A DNA stretch of 64,000 bases from Cricetomys ansorgei. Lineage: Eukaryota > Chordata > Mammalia > Rodentia > Nesomyidae. The stretch is from assembly GCA_026225945.1 (NCBI GenBank), contig JAMJFZ010004066.1, forward strand, positions 1,056,001-1,120,000, given 5' to 3'. The position numbers and the translations under genes were made by a program. Shown piece by piece: positions 30,540 to 42,229 of this stretch (positions are counted from its first letter, which is position 1; each line of letters starts with the position of its first letter). The notes under the pieces were generated by a model. The model ran no database searches and had not been told where the DNA came from. It worked only from the letters and a program-made list of their open reading frames with translations.

Positions 30540-32390
30540 CTTGAGACAAGGTTTTAGTCTCTTGCTTCTCGTTGGAGCCTCAGCTCACACAGCATCTCCA
30601 TTTGATTCTTCCGAACACACTCAGATGCGGTACCACGAATGCCAGAAACCTGTTAGGGAGGGTTAGTTAGTACCGCCGTTAAGAAGCCTGCAGCTTCCGT
30701 GGTGTCTCTCTCTAATGGAGTTCTGTGAGGTTCCCTCCTCTTCCATGTTCCTCTAGTTCCTGGGAGACTTTTGGAGCAGCCTGGCTTTCAAAGTGTGTGC
30801 CTGCACCCTGCAACGCTGCTTGCACGGCAGGTTTTAGAAACACAGCAGTTACCATTATGGCCCACTTTCGTCAGATCCAAGATGAGGCATCTCTAGGGGG
30901 ATTCCTGGGCTCCCGCAGGAGGGGACAGGAACATAGTGTTACTGAATGTCTTTACTGACTGGGAGAGCTTCCCATCCTCTGAACCAGGATATTGTATATG
31001 CCCAGATTTTCTTAAAAAACATCTTACCATCCTAGAAGTTCATTGGATATAGCTGACCGAAAACTAATTGATTTGGGGAGTACAGGACCACCCTCTGGTT
31101 GACCCTGGGTCTTCAAGCAGTCGGCGCAACTGTTCTGTCTATGGATTCTGAGGGAGGAGCAAAGGGAGCATGTAGTTGTGTGTGTATATCCACTATGGTG
31201 TATACTTGTTGGAGGATAAAGTAAAATGTGAAAATATGACGTGAACCTGGGCTCATTAGGAAACAGCCTCGTTTCCTTCCATTTCTCCCAGCATCACCCC
31301 ACAGGAGCTCGCAGCTGTCTACCCAGTCATGCCTCCCCCCACTCGCCCATTCGTTAGGGAAGACCTTGCCACACAGGAAATGGAAATGCCTTGGGTGGTC
31401 AGCCTGCGGATGTGGCTGAAGGAAAGGTTGTTAAACTTTAGAACCTTTCATTTTCTTTTAATGAGTGAGCCGGGTCTGGAGGGAGAGATAAATACAGGCT
31501 TCTTGTACCTTTGAGTCAATGGCCGCAGAAGAACTTCAAAGCACCCACCAATTGAGCAGACCCAGGCCACTCCATATTCATTCAGGTCTTTTTCTTTCTA
31601 AGAGTTCCAACTTCCATTTCTACTGGCAGAAGGCTCCAGGGCCCCATTGTTCTGCAATAAAAACAGGAGCTATCGTCCAGACCCTGTGTTTGCACCGGCA
31701 GTAGGAACCTGCCCTGGCCTGACCTGTGAACTCTGTCACCTAATCCTGTTCCCTTGGGTGCCCACGGGCCTCCAGAAAGTTAAGCCTGGGCTGCAGCACT
31801 GACCTTGGGTTTTTAGGTTTTTTTGTTTTTAAAAACTAGATCAGGAACTTTGCACTGCAACTTCTGAAGGAGGCTGGAGGGAGGTGGGAGAGAGGGTGGC
31901 GCCCGGCTTTCTATTTTCAGTCCCTTCCCTTCCAATGCAGGTGGGAGTTTCCAAAATGACACACGGGAAGGTACTGGGTGTCAGCAATCTCTTCACTGCC
32001 CTTTTGAGCTCCCCAGAGGGCAGTAAATAGCTGAGGTCTCCCTGGATAGCCCCCTGCCTCATCTCACTTGGAGCCCTACGGCCCGGTAATCACTGAGACC
32101 TGCGGTAAACACCTGAGTCTGGACACTCCTCCACTGTTCACCTCTGCTCTCAGCCTCCTAGAGAGGAGACAAGGAGTCTTCCCCTGCTAAGGCTCATGTC
32201 CCCGCCTGGCTCGGTCTCCGGGCCTTTTCCTTTGTCACTTTGTCTGGGGCCTGGGTCTGGGTGGCTCCACTTCCTGTTCCTCCCTAGGCTTCCCCTCTAC
32301 TGCCGCTTCAAGGGCGCTGGCTTACTACCTGCCCTTCTGGAAGGAGATGTCACGTATAGCACCACCAGGGTTTGATGGCCATGAACTCAG
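30540..32390. other. Long unique non-coding block
   Basis: 1.85 kb without any recognised transposon. Frames of 60-77 codons have no similarity I recognise. This is one of the least repeat-invaded stretches of the window. Confidence 0.45.
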
Positions 32391-32394
32391 GGTA

Positions 32395-32672
32395 GGAATT
32401 AAGGCTTTCGATTGCTGTAATTTAGATGCTGATTGGCTCTTCCTGCAGGTGGCCTGAATGTCAGTGGTTTGGCCCCTATGGGAGGTGGTGGTACCTCTAG
32501 AAGGTAGGATCTAGTGAGAGGTCTGTAGGCCATTGGAGACTGTTAAAGGGGGAGCGTAGAGCTGTCTTGTCAAGGAACCTCCAAAACCGGGAGCTAAATC
32601 AACACTCTTCTCTTGGTAAGTTGACCGTCCCAGGTGTTATGTTACAGCAGCAGAAATTTAAGTAACATACAT
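32395..32672 (+). mobile_element. Old MaLR LTR
   Basis: 'gcctgaatgtcagtggtttgg', 'agaaggtaggatctagtgag', 'gctaaatcaacactcttctcttgg' and 'gttacagcagcagaaatttaag' match MLT1-type LTR order. Confidence 0.55.
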
Positions 32673-32674
32673 AA

Positions 32675-33230
32675 TTTCACGTGTTCGAGACTGTATTTTC
32701 CTTGCTTAGAACCTGTGTCTCATCCTCCATTGGTATCCAGTAAGCCCTCGCTTAAAAATAATTGAATTGTAAAGTGGATATCAAGATTATCAGAAAATCC
32801 CGGGGGAAAATGTGAATTCAAAACCAGTTCACCGTCAAAATGTTAAATTTTGTGAAATGGGATGAAAGATGCTCAGGATTTTTTTTTCAATTAATCTTCT
32901 TACTCTACTGTAACCCTTTTTACTATCATTAGTTTTTATTTTTTAACTGAGGGAAAAAAAAATCACCCAGATTTGAATTTCAGCCCCATTTTTCATGCCT
33001 GAAACCTCTCAGGATTTCCCCTCCCTCTCAAGCCCAGGAAATCATATCCTGTGAGGTCAGGAACATTATCTTCATGCCACTTGTGACATCAGGGGCAGGC
33101 CGGTCACTAGCACAGCAAGACAAGGAATGGCAGGACCAGCCGCCCCCCTGCCCCCCAGCTCTGTAGCTCGAAATGAAGAGTTAGTTTGCTTTACTGCCCC
33201 TGTGCTGTCCCGTCATCACCTGTGCCTAGG
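32675..33230. other. Unique AT-rich sequence
   Basis: AT-rich, with T and A runs at 32880 and 32950; nothing named. Confidence 0.4.
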
Positions 33231-33234
33231 TTAG

Positions 33235-33263
33235 CTCCCTCCCCCCACCCCCCCACCCCCCAT
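33235..33263 (-). promoter_or_regulatory. G-quadruplex motif (minus strand)
   Basis: On the plus strand, C runs of 3, 6, 7 and 6 are separated by single T or A bases. The minus strand thus has four G3+ runs with one-base loops, among the most stable G4 layouts. Confidence 0.8.
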
Positions 33264-33373
33264 TCTTGAGGCTGAATAATCCTCTGCAGGCTCTCTGGGC
33301 TCTTCTCACATGGAATAGGGTCCTTTCTTCCTTGTCTTTGAGCAAACTGGTCCTATTTGACTTGAGAAGCTGT

Positions 33374-33710
33374 GCTGGGTTTTGTCAACTTAGTACAATC
33401 TGCGTTATCTGGAGAGATGGAAACTCAATAGAGAAAATGCCTCCCTCAGTCAGACTGTGTTGGCACGTCTGTAGAATATTTTCTTGAGTGATGATTAATG
33501 TGGGAAGGCCCAATGCACTCCTGGGCAGGTGGTCCTGGGTGCTCTAAGAAAGCAGGCTGAGCAAGCTACGGGGAGCAAGCCAGTAAGCAGCACCCCTCCA
33601 TGGCCTCTGCATCAGCTCCTGCCTCCAGGTCACACTTCGAGTTCCTTCTCTTTTCTCCCTGTGTTGCTTTTGATTATGGTGTTCATCACAGCACCAGAGA
33701 GTTAGGGCCA
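33374..33710 (+). mobile_element. MT-type MaLR LTR
   Basis: 'ctgggttttgtcaacttag', 'agagaaaatgcctccctc', 'gtgggaaggcccaatgc', 'gccagtaagcagcacccctcc' and 'tcatcacagcaccagagag'. The polyadenylation region is partly deleted. Confidence 0.82.
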
Positions 33711-33712
33711 CT

Positions 33713-33935
33713 ATTTATCTTTTGTGAGAGGGTCTTATGTAGCCCAGGCTGGTCTTGAACTCACTGTGTAGCCAAGGAAGAATTATCTTGAATTTCTGGT
33801 CCTCCTGACTCCACCCCCAGTGCTGAGATTGCAGTGTGCACAACATCACCCTGTTATGAGGGGTTGAGGATCAAATCTGGAACCTCATATGTACTAGGTA
33901 AGGACTCTACCAGCTTAGCTACATCCTTGGCCCCG
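33713..33935 (-). repeat. B4 (RSINE1-type) SINE
   Basis: A minus-strand B1-like half ('agggtcttatgtagcccaggctgg', 'cagtgctgagattgcagtgtg') is followed by an ID-like half ('actaggtaaggactctaccagc'). The B1-ID fusion order defines B4. Confidence 0.8.
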
Positions 33936-34404
33936 AACTGTTGCCACTATCCCCCCTGTATACTCTAATAGATCTGCTGTTTGCCAGCCAGAACAGTCTT
34001 CAATGGAAAATTTCTTCCCTCTTTTCCTAAGACAGAGTCTCCCTGGCTGCCACTTCTTCCTAAGAATATTATTTTAAAATATTTCAGTTATTCAAACAGG
34101 ATAGCTCTGCATAGGAGCTGGGGATCTGCACTCACCTTTTCTATGAGAAAAGATTAGGAATTCGAACCCCTTTAACACCAGGCCCACATCTCTTCAGGGA
34201 ATAGAAATGCTATTTTTAAAAAACTTCCTTAAAATGGGATTAAATGCATCAGAGTGAGTTTGAGGGAAATAAGAATTGGGGGGCAGGAGCTGGAGGGATT
34301 GTTGACAGCATCAGATGGGCCTGCTCTGGCTGGTGCCACACTGGTGAGGTCTTGTCTGAACCCTCCTCGGAGTCTGGTTTCTATGGGATGTGAGTTGATT
34401 TTTC

Positions 34405-34484
34405 TCTGCCTAGGGACTGATGTGGGAACTTAGAGCCTAGCGAATGCCAGGCACACACTCTACCACTGAGCCACATCCCAGCCA
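34405..34484 (-). repeat. B4/ID-type SINE remnant
   Basis: 'gccaggcacacactctaccactgagccacatccc' is the complement of an ID/B4 tRNA-like head. Confidence 0.7.
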
Positions 34485-34489
34485 TTGAG

Positions 34490-35540
34490 TCTGCATCTCA
34501 GAGGAGCCACAGGAAAAATTCTATTCCAAACAAGGCCCAGCTTTAGGGTAGTTTCAACTTGAGCATCCCCTGGGGTTGCTCCTATTTGCATGGCTCCATG
34601 ACAACAGAGGATTAAAGAAATGCACACTGTCAGAACTCCGTGCTGACAAACCCTGGCAAACCTGCCACTCCTTGCTTTTGTAACTGAGGCTAGGCATTGG
34701 TGTGGAGAGTCGGGAGGAGAAGACAGGTTCCCCCAAACCTGGGGGAGCAAAGAATGGCCTTCCTGGGATGTTGGAGGTCAGCAAAAGATCCATGGGCTGC
34801 CCCCGAGTGAGGAAAGAGCCTCCAGTTACATTAATGGTACAGTGTGGCCTGTTGAGCTCAGCTCTGCCTCTGCAAAAGGTGAATCTCCCTCCACCGTGGC
34901 TCTGCCTGGTAACCTCAGAACACTGTGCTCACATGGCTCATGCACGCTTCAAAATTAAATGGGGCCTTCCACCGCCCATCTTTTCCTTTTGTTGTGCAGG
35001 GGTGAATCAGCCATGACAAATCATGTCAGGGAGTGTGTCCCCTGGGGAGAGGAGAGCCCTGCGCAGATGAAGTGTCTGTGAGTCACACTTCAAACCGTTT
35101 GTGAGTTAAGTCTAATCTTCCCAGGATGGCACAATAAAAGAAAAAAATCTCTATTTGGAAAGAGCCCATCCTTAGGGCAACCAAACAGTCCCAGGCTCTG
35201 GGACACTCGATTATTCTTACTGCTGGTTACCAGTTCACCCAGCAGTCTTACCGCTCCATGGCTGACGCTCCTCCTTTGCTAAGGAATGCCCCTGCCTCAC
35301 TTTTATGCAGTAACCGTGGTTGCTGCACTGAGTTTGTTTGCTACAGGCCGGTTATTCTGTGTGCTTAGAATTAGGTCACCAGAGAGTCCCTTAGTAACTT
35401 GTGCAAATGAGTATACTTAATTATGTTGGACTGTGATGGTATGTTTTTTCCCCCCAAATTTCCTAAAAACCAGTATCTTGTTAGCTATTCAGCATGGAAA
35501 ACCATCAGTTTGCCAATGTAGAAACGTGTACCACGTGCTA
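34490..35540. other. Unique non-coding sequence
   Basis: No transposon clearly recognised. 35157-35230 ('gggcaaccaaacagtcccagg...') may be an ancient DNA element. Confidence 0.4.
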
Positions 35541-35612
35541 AGGTTTTATTTACTTATTTTTATGCGTGTGAACGTATTGTCTGCATACCGTGTGCACACC
35601 TCTATTTTGGCC
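35541..35612 (-). repeat. B2-like SINE fragment
   Basis: 'ttttatttacttatttttatgcgtgtg' and 'attgtctgcataccgtgtgc' resemble the 3' end of a minus-strand B2; the rest is absent. Confidence 0.45.
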
Positions 35613-35689
35613 TCTGTGCTGTCAATTGACTGTATATTTATGTGGCCACACTCAGAGGCAATGATGAAAGACCACCTCTTCTAGGTCTT

Positions 35690-36340
35690 CACACAGGGAG
35701 CTTCAAAGCTGCACTCATTAGCAAGCACATTACAGCTAGATTACTGCTAGCAATTAGGAGGAGAAAACAGTAATTAAGCAAACAGAACCATCTAAGAGGA
35801 GATACTACTGTCTCTCCTGCACCGTGGGGGAAGCAGGGGTGGGGGGTGGTTTGAGATGGGAAATCTAAATTCTCTGGTTAAAAATCTGTCTGCATCCAAG
35901 GGCAACTGCAGAGAATGCTGGGGCAGAAGAAAAATAGGAGCTCCAGTAATTGAGGCTGCCAGGGATCCCCTGGGTCTAGGACATAGGCTATTATTAAACC
36001 TTCTTATTGCTGGGCTTTAGCGCTCTCCAAAGCTCAGGCATAGAACTGCCCCACCGGGTGGCTGGTAGTTTATTCCACAAAGCCCAGAAAAAGGGAGCCA
36101 GGATTGAATAGCATTTTATTCTTGGGTATGAGAAAATTTAAATACAAAGAGGTTGACATTCTCAGAGGCTCTCATTGGATGCTGGCCCTTCCCCCAGCCC
36201 ACCTCTGTTTTGTTTGCCTAACACCTGTCAATCATGGTGAAGTTTCCCTTGGGTTAGCAGGCTGGAGATACTGGGGGATTTAGTATCTAAGTATTTGAGA
36301 GCCTAAGATGCCCAACCTTTGAAATCCTTGTCATTGAGTC
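35690..36340. promoter_or_regulatory. Candidate enhancer-like island 5
   Basis: 650 bases free of recognised repeats. The ATTA-core cluster includes 'gctagcaattagg' (35748), 'cagtaattaagcaaac' (35769) and 'ccagtaattgagg' (35943). At 36225-36234, CTGTCAATCA is the exact complement of the PBX-MEIS/PREP composite TGATTGACAG. The motif set fits a homeodomain/TALE-controlled developmental enhancer. Conservation was not tested. Confidence 0.45.
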
Positions 36341-36344
36341 AGAT

Positions 36345-36575
36345 GGGATACTCCATCCAAGGCAAGGATAGACCTGGTACCAGGCACCAGGAGTCTCACA
36401 GTTCAGAGCTCAGAGCAAATAGGTGGTCAGTGCCTGCTGTGACTACAGGTAGTGTCAGGCCAAGAACCTGCATGTTGGTCTCTTCATTGCTGAGAGAAGA
36501 GGAGGATCCAATAGGGGAAATGAAGAAGGCATACCTATCAGGGTACAAGGGAAACCAGGAAAAGAATAAACAAAT
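36345..36575. other. Unique sequence before a B1
   Basis: No element. The 156-codon frame that starts at 36319 reads into the following B1 and GA tract and is not a gene. Confidence 0.4.
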
Positions 36576-36576
36576 G

Positions 36577-36782
36577 AAAAAAAAAAAAAGACTGTTGGTA
36601 CATGCCTTTAATCCCAGCACTCAGGAGGCAGAGGCAAGCGGATCTCTGTGCGTTCAGGGCCAGCCTGGTCTACAGAGTGGGTTCCAGGACAGCCAGAGTT
36701 ACAACAGAGAAAACTTGTCTCAGAAAACAAACAGAGAGAGAGAGGGGTGGGGGGGAGGGAGAGAAGGAAGGAAGAAAGAACG
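36577..36782 (+). repeat. Poly-A, B1 SINE and (GA)n
   Basis: A tract (36577-36589), then a B1 ('ttggtacatgcctttaatcc', 'gccagcctggtctacagagtg', 'gagttacaacagagaaaac'), then a GAGAGG-rich tail (36733-36780). The B1 lacks about 10 head bases. Confidence 0.93.
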
Positions 36783-36789
36783 TCCTTAG

Positions 36790-37960
36790 CTAAAAGCAAG
36801 GAGTTAGTGGGGAGAAAGTTAGTGCTGAAATTTCAAGAAAAAAGAAATTTAGCGTCTCAGAGATGAGAGTGACTAAATTCTCACCTAGCATTGCTATGGT
36901 CAAAATGGCAAGAGAAACACAACATGCCGCCACAGGACCTCAGCAGCCCAGTTCACGAAACATAAGGGAGGTAAATTCTGATTTGCTATGGGTGGTGTGA
37001 AGAACTGATATTTTAAGACAGAGACGATAAAAACAAAGACCAAGTGTGAACAGGGAGATCAGCTGTGACTGACACGCCCACCAACACACACCTGCCTGCG
37101 CCTCACCATGGGCTCCCCCCCCAGTTCATCTTTTTTCTGTTTGTGCTGGTGAGATAGGACCCCAAGACTTATCCTAGGGAGCCTCTCTGTCCTCTCTCTG
37201 TCCTTCCCTCTCCACCTCTCTGTCTCCCACTGCTGACTCGCTCTCCTTTTCTCTCACCAGATACTCTCCCCTTCACCACCATGCATCCTATAACCTAGTT
37301 TCTTCTTTGCTAGAGGGTTTGGGCCCAGGGTAGCCTGTAGTCTGCGCTCAGCCCTGCGGTGTCATTTCAGGACCACAGACAGCACCACTGCGTTCTAAAA
37401 GCGGCTTCTTGCTCCTATTCAGCCCGCTTTGCTAGGCATAGGGCAGTGTGGAACGTTCAGATAGGAAGCAGTCCTTGTCTTCAGTGGGATTCGTGGCAGA
37501 GAGTGACGTGGGCTACTCCATAGAGAGCTGTGGTGTGTATAGGACACTGGTGGGAGTCTTAGGAGAGAAGAGCCCTGAATTAGTCTTGAGTAGTGGCTGG
37601 TATGGAGAAAAAAACACCATGTAATAAGAGCTGTGGAGCCCGGAACCTTGAAGGCACTTAGTAGCCAGGAAAAGGAAGTCAGAAACAATGTTGCTCACTC
37701 AGAGGGATGCATGTAGTTAAAAAATAAGGAAAAGAAGTGTCCAAAGGAGAGCAGGTGTGGGTACAGGTTTGAAGAAGGACGTGGAGAACATAACTTTAGG
37801 AATACATAGACCTCTCAGGGGTGCCCTTAAAGTGACCGAGAATAGTAACATTTGAACCTTTCTTTGATGCACAAAAGATTTCTGGCGGTGAGAGTAGAGA
37901 ACATTTCAGCCATCAGTTCTGGTGTGTCAAATATGGCCACTAGTTAAATTTAATAAATTA
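36790..37960. other. Unique non-coding sequence
   Basis: No element recognised. C/T-rich at 37110-37260. Confidence 0.4.
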
Positions 37961-37961
37961 G

Positions 37962-38159
37962 AGGCTAGAGAGATGGCTCAGCAGTTAAAAGCACTGGCTG
38001 CCCTTGCAGAAGGCTCAGGTTCAGTTCCCAGCTCCCACATCGTCACAACTGTCTGTGACTCCAAGGGATCTGATGCCCTCTTCTGGTCTCTGAGGGCACC
38101 AGGCACACACCGACATGCAGGCACACACCCATACACATAACATAAAAAAAATAAATAAA
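37962..38159 (+). repeat. B2-family SINE
   Basis: 'ggctagagagatggctcagc' head, 'tgccctcttctggtctctg' (CTCF-like core), (CA)-rich 3' end and an ATAAATAAAT tail. Confidence 0.93.
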
Positions 38160-38335
38160 TCAGTGGTGACACACACCTTTAATCCCAGCACTTGGGAGGC
38201 AGAGGCAGGTGTATCTCTGTGAGTTCGAGACCAGCCTGGTCTATAGAGTGAGCTCCAGGACAGCCAGAGTTACATCAGAGAAACCCTATCTCAAAAAACC
38301 AAAAACTAAAATAAATAAACAAATAAATACATCTT
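38160..38335 (+). repeat. B1 SINE in the tail of a B2
   Basis: 'cagtggtgacacacaccttt', 'gaccagcctggtctatagagtg' and 'gagttacatcagagaaacc', then an AAATAAATAAACAAATAAATA tail. The B1 sits directly on the B2 A-tail, a common nested-SINE target. Confidence 0.94.
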
Positions 38336-38339
38336 TAAA

Positions 38340-39345
38340 TTAAAACGGAGTAATACTAAACTTTCAGTTTCCAAGCCATGTTGAACACATTTCAAGGAGC
38401 CAATGGGGATGTCTGTAAAGCCTGGATCTATAAAGCTAATTCAAGTAGCAGTTCCATGGTCTGGAAGGAACATTAACAAGTGGAAAGCAGGGAGAAGAAG
38501 CCACCTGTCGTTATGGCACGACCTTATGCTTGCTGGTTTCTCTAGCCGCCTTTCCTGGTCCTGGCCTCGTTGTCTGCTACCTTCCAGACACCAGTGATCC
38601 TCAGACAGTGACAGTCTTGTCAGCCTTTCACACACACGTGAAGGTTAGGCCCTGACTCTATGTTCCTGTCAGTGGCCAAGTACCAGCTATGGGAGAATAT
38701 GGAGGGTAGAGCCATGTCTTGCAGATTCTATAGCACACAAGATGGCCAGAGGTCCCTCATTATTTAGTCCTTTGGGGAGTTAGGCTGAGATATTCACTAA
38801 CTGATCCCTTCCATATGTGCAGAGCTCATTTGAACCAAAATCCCTGCTCTCAAGGAGTCTGTAATCCAGAATGAGAAACAGGAAGGATCCGGGGTGTGGG
38901 TTTGCCATCACTCTACACTGATGGATTGTGCTGGATTGCAGCCACTTCTTTTGGCCCTCAGATAACCATTTTATTGACCTGTGGAAATCAGCTCAGGGTC
39001 CTTGCAAGGGCAGAGGTGTTACTGACTGAGGTCTACCCTCAACCTCAGGGTCACTTCCCCCAAAGTGAGTCTGCCAGGGCCACCCTGAGAGCCACAAGTT
39101 CCTCATCTAAGAAAGTAGGACCCCTGTCTCAGGCTAGCAGAGCTCTTAACATCAGCTAACACTTTCTGCCCACGGATGATTGACTGATAGTTGATGCTCA
39201 GTAGGAAGTGAAACTCACTCTTTTTAGGGAATCTGGGATCTCACAAGAACTTCCTGCCAATACTCTTAGAACTCTAGCACTGAAAGCTGGAGACATTTTA
39301 AAATAGTGTCTGACCCAGCATACCTTATTTAAAAACAAAACTAGA
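38340..39345. other. Unique non-coding sequence
   Basis: No clear element. 38822-38885 has an ancient-repeat flavour ('ccctgctctcaaggagtctgtaatcc'). Confidence 0.4.
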
Positions 39346-39349
39346 ACTC

Positions 39350-39562
39350 GGGGCTGGAGAGGTGGCTCAGCAGTTAACAGCGGCTGCTCTGGCACAGGAT
39401 CCCAAGTTTGATCCCCACCACCCACGTCGTGGGTCACAGCCATCTGTAAATCCAGTTCCAGGGGATCAGATGTGCTCTTCTGAGCTCTGTGGACACCAAG
39501 CATGCGTATGGTGCACGTACATACATACAAGTCACTCATGTACTTAAGAGGAAAAAAATCTA
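39350..39562 (+). repeat. B2-family SINE
   Basis: 'cggggctggagaggtggctc' head, 'ctgtaaatccagttccagggg' and long-form 3' end with an A-rich tail. The CTCF-like core is degraded. Confidence 0.9.
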
Positions 39563-39564
39563 AA

Positions 39565-40895
39565 AAATTTAAGAAAACCAAAACTCAGAGTAATAAGGCA
39601 TGCTTCCATAGTGACACAAGTCAAAGGTGGCAGAGGCAGAATCCAAGCCCGGTTCCTAATCCCAGCTGAATATTTTTGTCACGTTATGAAGCTAATTCCT
39701 CACAGAAAAAAGCTGGAAATTTGCCTTTTGCTCTGAACAGAAGCCTGGTGGGCGCGATACATTCTCCAAATCCACGCGGTGGAAATTTAAGTCATTTACT
39801 GGAGCATTATTTATTGGAGGTATTCTGTGCCTATCACTGGACCAGGCTCGGCTGTGTCCTCGGTCCGGGGGCCTTGGCCAGTGTGCTCAGCATTTTCCAG
39901 GCGGCCTAGAGAGCAGCCGAGGGGCAGACAACAGGTCCCAGCATCCCTGGGATGTGAGTGGAGGGGAGATCTTGCCTTCAGAAGCCTTGCCTGCAATATA
40001 GGGGTGATCCACTGATTCCTTGGGGTGCTGAGAATTCAAACAGGATTGTTTACAGGGCCTGTCTTGATCAAACGTACCATATGGAGATGTACCAAGGAAC
40101 AGGTTCGAAAGGGGTCAAGAGAGAAAAAAAAGTTCAGTGACTTAAAGTGAGACTCAAGGCACAAAATGGGCATGAAGGATCTGAAGTTGCCCCCACGGTT
40201 CGTTGACTTCCTAAGAAGCAGCGTAGGTGTAGCAGTGTGGGGCTGCAGTATGGGCAGAAACACTGATAGTCCTGAAGGTCATGGTTGCTCAGAAGCCACG
40301 GAGAGTAGAGGTTGTACCTGAGAAGCCAGGTCTTAGACAGAAGCAGGAGGAGTTCAGCAGGACTCAGGCGGAGGTGAAGACGAGAGTCACAGCACAGTGC
40401 AGCCAGCGAGGGCAGCCGTGGAGGATGCCAGGTACCGTAGAGAGTCAGGCTCACCGGGTGCCTGAGATTACATGCCCAGCAGGGAGAACCTGAGCCTGGC
40501 AGGCTGTCTTCCCAAGAGACTTCCTGGGGAGACCCATCTGGGACTAACCAGGGGAAGGCAACTATCTGAAGACACCTCCATCATGGATGGAGATGGGGAG
40601 ACCTTACTAGGCAAGGTCCTGGAGAGATGGAGGAGCCGCGTGGTGACCTCGGGATGCCGAAGGCCTGCTGGGGTTTTACCAGCTTCCCTCACACGGGTTC
40701 CCGTGTTCTATGATTGATACATAGACCCTCAGAACACAGCTGTGGCAGTACTAGGCCAATTCGTGGGCCAGTAAACTGAGAAGCAAATAGTCAGAGTCAG
40801 GGCAGGACCTCTGAAGGCACATTTGAAACTTACAGTCTAAGATACAGATGTTACAAGCTGATTTTTTTTCCTCTCATTTTCCTAAAGGAACCCCA
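39565..40895. other. Unique non-coding sequence
   Basis: 1.3 kb with no recognised transposon. Several 60-106-codon frames overlap on both strands; none has domain features. Confidence 0.45.
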
Positions 40896-40898
40896 AGT

Positions 40899-41174
40899 AT
40901 GGCACACCACCCAACTGGGGACACCCACACAGGCCCGTTACACTATGCACACCACCCAACTGGGGACACCCACACAGGCCTGTTACACTATGCATACCAC
41001 CCAACTGGGGGACACTGAACACAGGCCCGTTACACTATGGCACACCACCCAACCGAGGCACCCAACACAGGCCCGTTACACTATGGCACACCACCCAACC
41101 GAGACACCCAACACAGGCCCGTTACACTATGGCACACCACCCAACTGAGACACCCAACACAGGCCCGTTACACA
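40899..41174 (+). repeat. 46-bp minisatellite, six copies
   Basis: Unit starts (ATG[G]CACACCACCCAAC-type) lie at 40899, 40945, 40990, 41037, 41083 and 41129, so the period is 45-47 bases. Units 1-2 form one sequence subtype and units 4-6 another, suggesting growth from two directions. The period is not a multiple of three, so it is not coding. Confidence 0.95.
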
Positions 41175-41227
41175 TGCTTATGCTGGTTACTTATCAAAAA
41201 CTAGAAAGTCGTGGATATTTTATTGGA

Positions 41228-41434
41228 GGCTATTCTTATTTCTTTATTATTTTAGCTTACGTGTATGGCTGTTCTGCCTTCATGTATGTCTCTGTACCAG
41301 AAGAGGGTGCCAGATCCCTTGGAACTGGAGCTACAGGTAGTTGTGAGCCACATGTGGGTGCTGGGGTCACCCCTGGGTGTCCTGGGTGTCCTCTGCAGCT
41401 GGTGTCCTAATCACCGAGGCATCTCCAGTCCCTC
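41228..41434 (-). repeat. B2-family SINE
   Basis: 'ttctgccttcatgtatgtc', 'ccagaagagggtgccagatc' and 'ggaactggagctacaggtag', then a diverged head complement ('gaggcatctccagtccc'). Confidence 0.88.
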
Positions 41435-41435
41435 G

Positions 41436-41920
41436 AAGGCTCTTACAGCTCTTCTGTTATATGGCGGTAGCCACACGAGCGATGGCTTCACCCACCTCAT
41501 GTGCTTCCCCGGGCTCTCTGTCTAGACGCCGTGGGGGTGTGCAGGCCTGTCTTTCTCACTTCCAACATCCAGATGTGGAGTCCACAATCGCTATTTGTTG
41601 GATTGCTGTGAAAGCAGCAGAGGAAACTCTCCAGAAACATCTGGAAGGAACATGGAAGAATACGTGGTCTCTAGAACTAGATCACCCCCACCGCCTCGGA
41701 CCGGATGGGCCCTGTTCTGGTGACACTTTCTGAGCCTCCTTCAATCTTTATTCATTTTTAATAAATACGATTGAGTCTAAATACAGCGGTGTCGAGCCAG
41801 GGTGGCGGGTGGGGGTGGGGAAGATCCTTTCTGAGTAAAAAGTAACCTTATTCATTCTCCTAAGCAGAAACAAACAAGGAAGATGCACTTACCAATCGAG
41901 TAGCATCATTATAATCTTAC
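41436..41920. other. Unique non-coding sequence
   Basis: No element recognised. Confidence 0.4.
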
Positions 41921-41924
41921 TCCA

Positions 41925-42015
41925 TTTTCTGTTGCTCTGACAGAAGGCTAGATTTTTAACAAAGAATAGTTTCTTTGGCTTAATTGTTTTGGAGGTTGGA
42001 AGTTCATATTCCACT
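41925..42015 (-). mobile_element. Old MaLR LTR fragment
   Basis: 'tccattttctgttgctctgacag' and 'gttttggaggttggaagttc' match the antisense start of MLT1-type LTRs; truncated by the next B2. Confidence 0.5.
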
Positions 42016-42029
42016 CGCATATATTCCAT

Positions 42030-42172
42030 GACCAGTATCCACACGTTGCTCACAACCATCTATAGCTCCTGCTCCAGGGGATCCGTCATCCTCTTCTGAC
42101 CTCTGTGGGCGCCGTACACATGCTGTACCCATACATACGGTGGGTAAGACACTCACACATAAAGTAAATAGA
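42030..42172 (+). repeat. B2-family SINE, 5' truncated
   Basis: 'gctcacaaccatctatagctcc', 'ggggatccgtcatcctcttctgacc' and 'cacacataaagtaaataga'; no head. Confidence 0.8.
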
Positions 42173-42229
42173 CCCCCAAACGAGAAAGAATTGTAAGAAA
42201 TATAAGAAGACCTGAGAGCTGCAGAGTTA

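Noticed and set aside
36319..36789. 156-codon frame
   Set aside because: Its 3' half is a B1 SINE and GA tract.
40899..41174. CRISPR-like appearance of regular repeats
   Set aside because: Units are contiguous 46-base tandem copies without unique spacers, in a mammalian genome.
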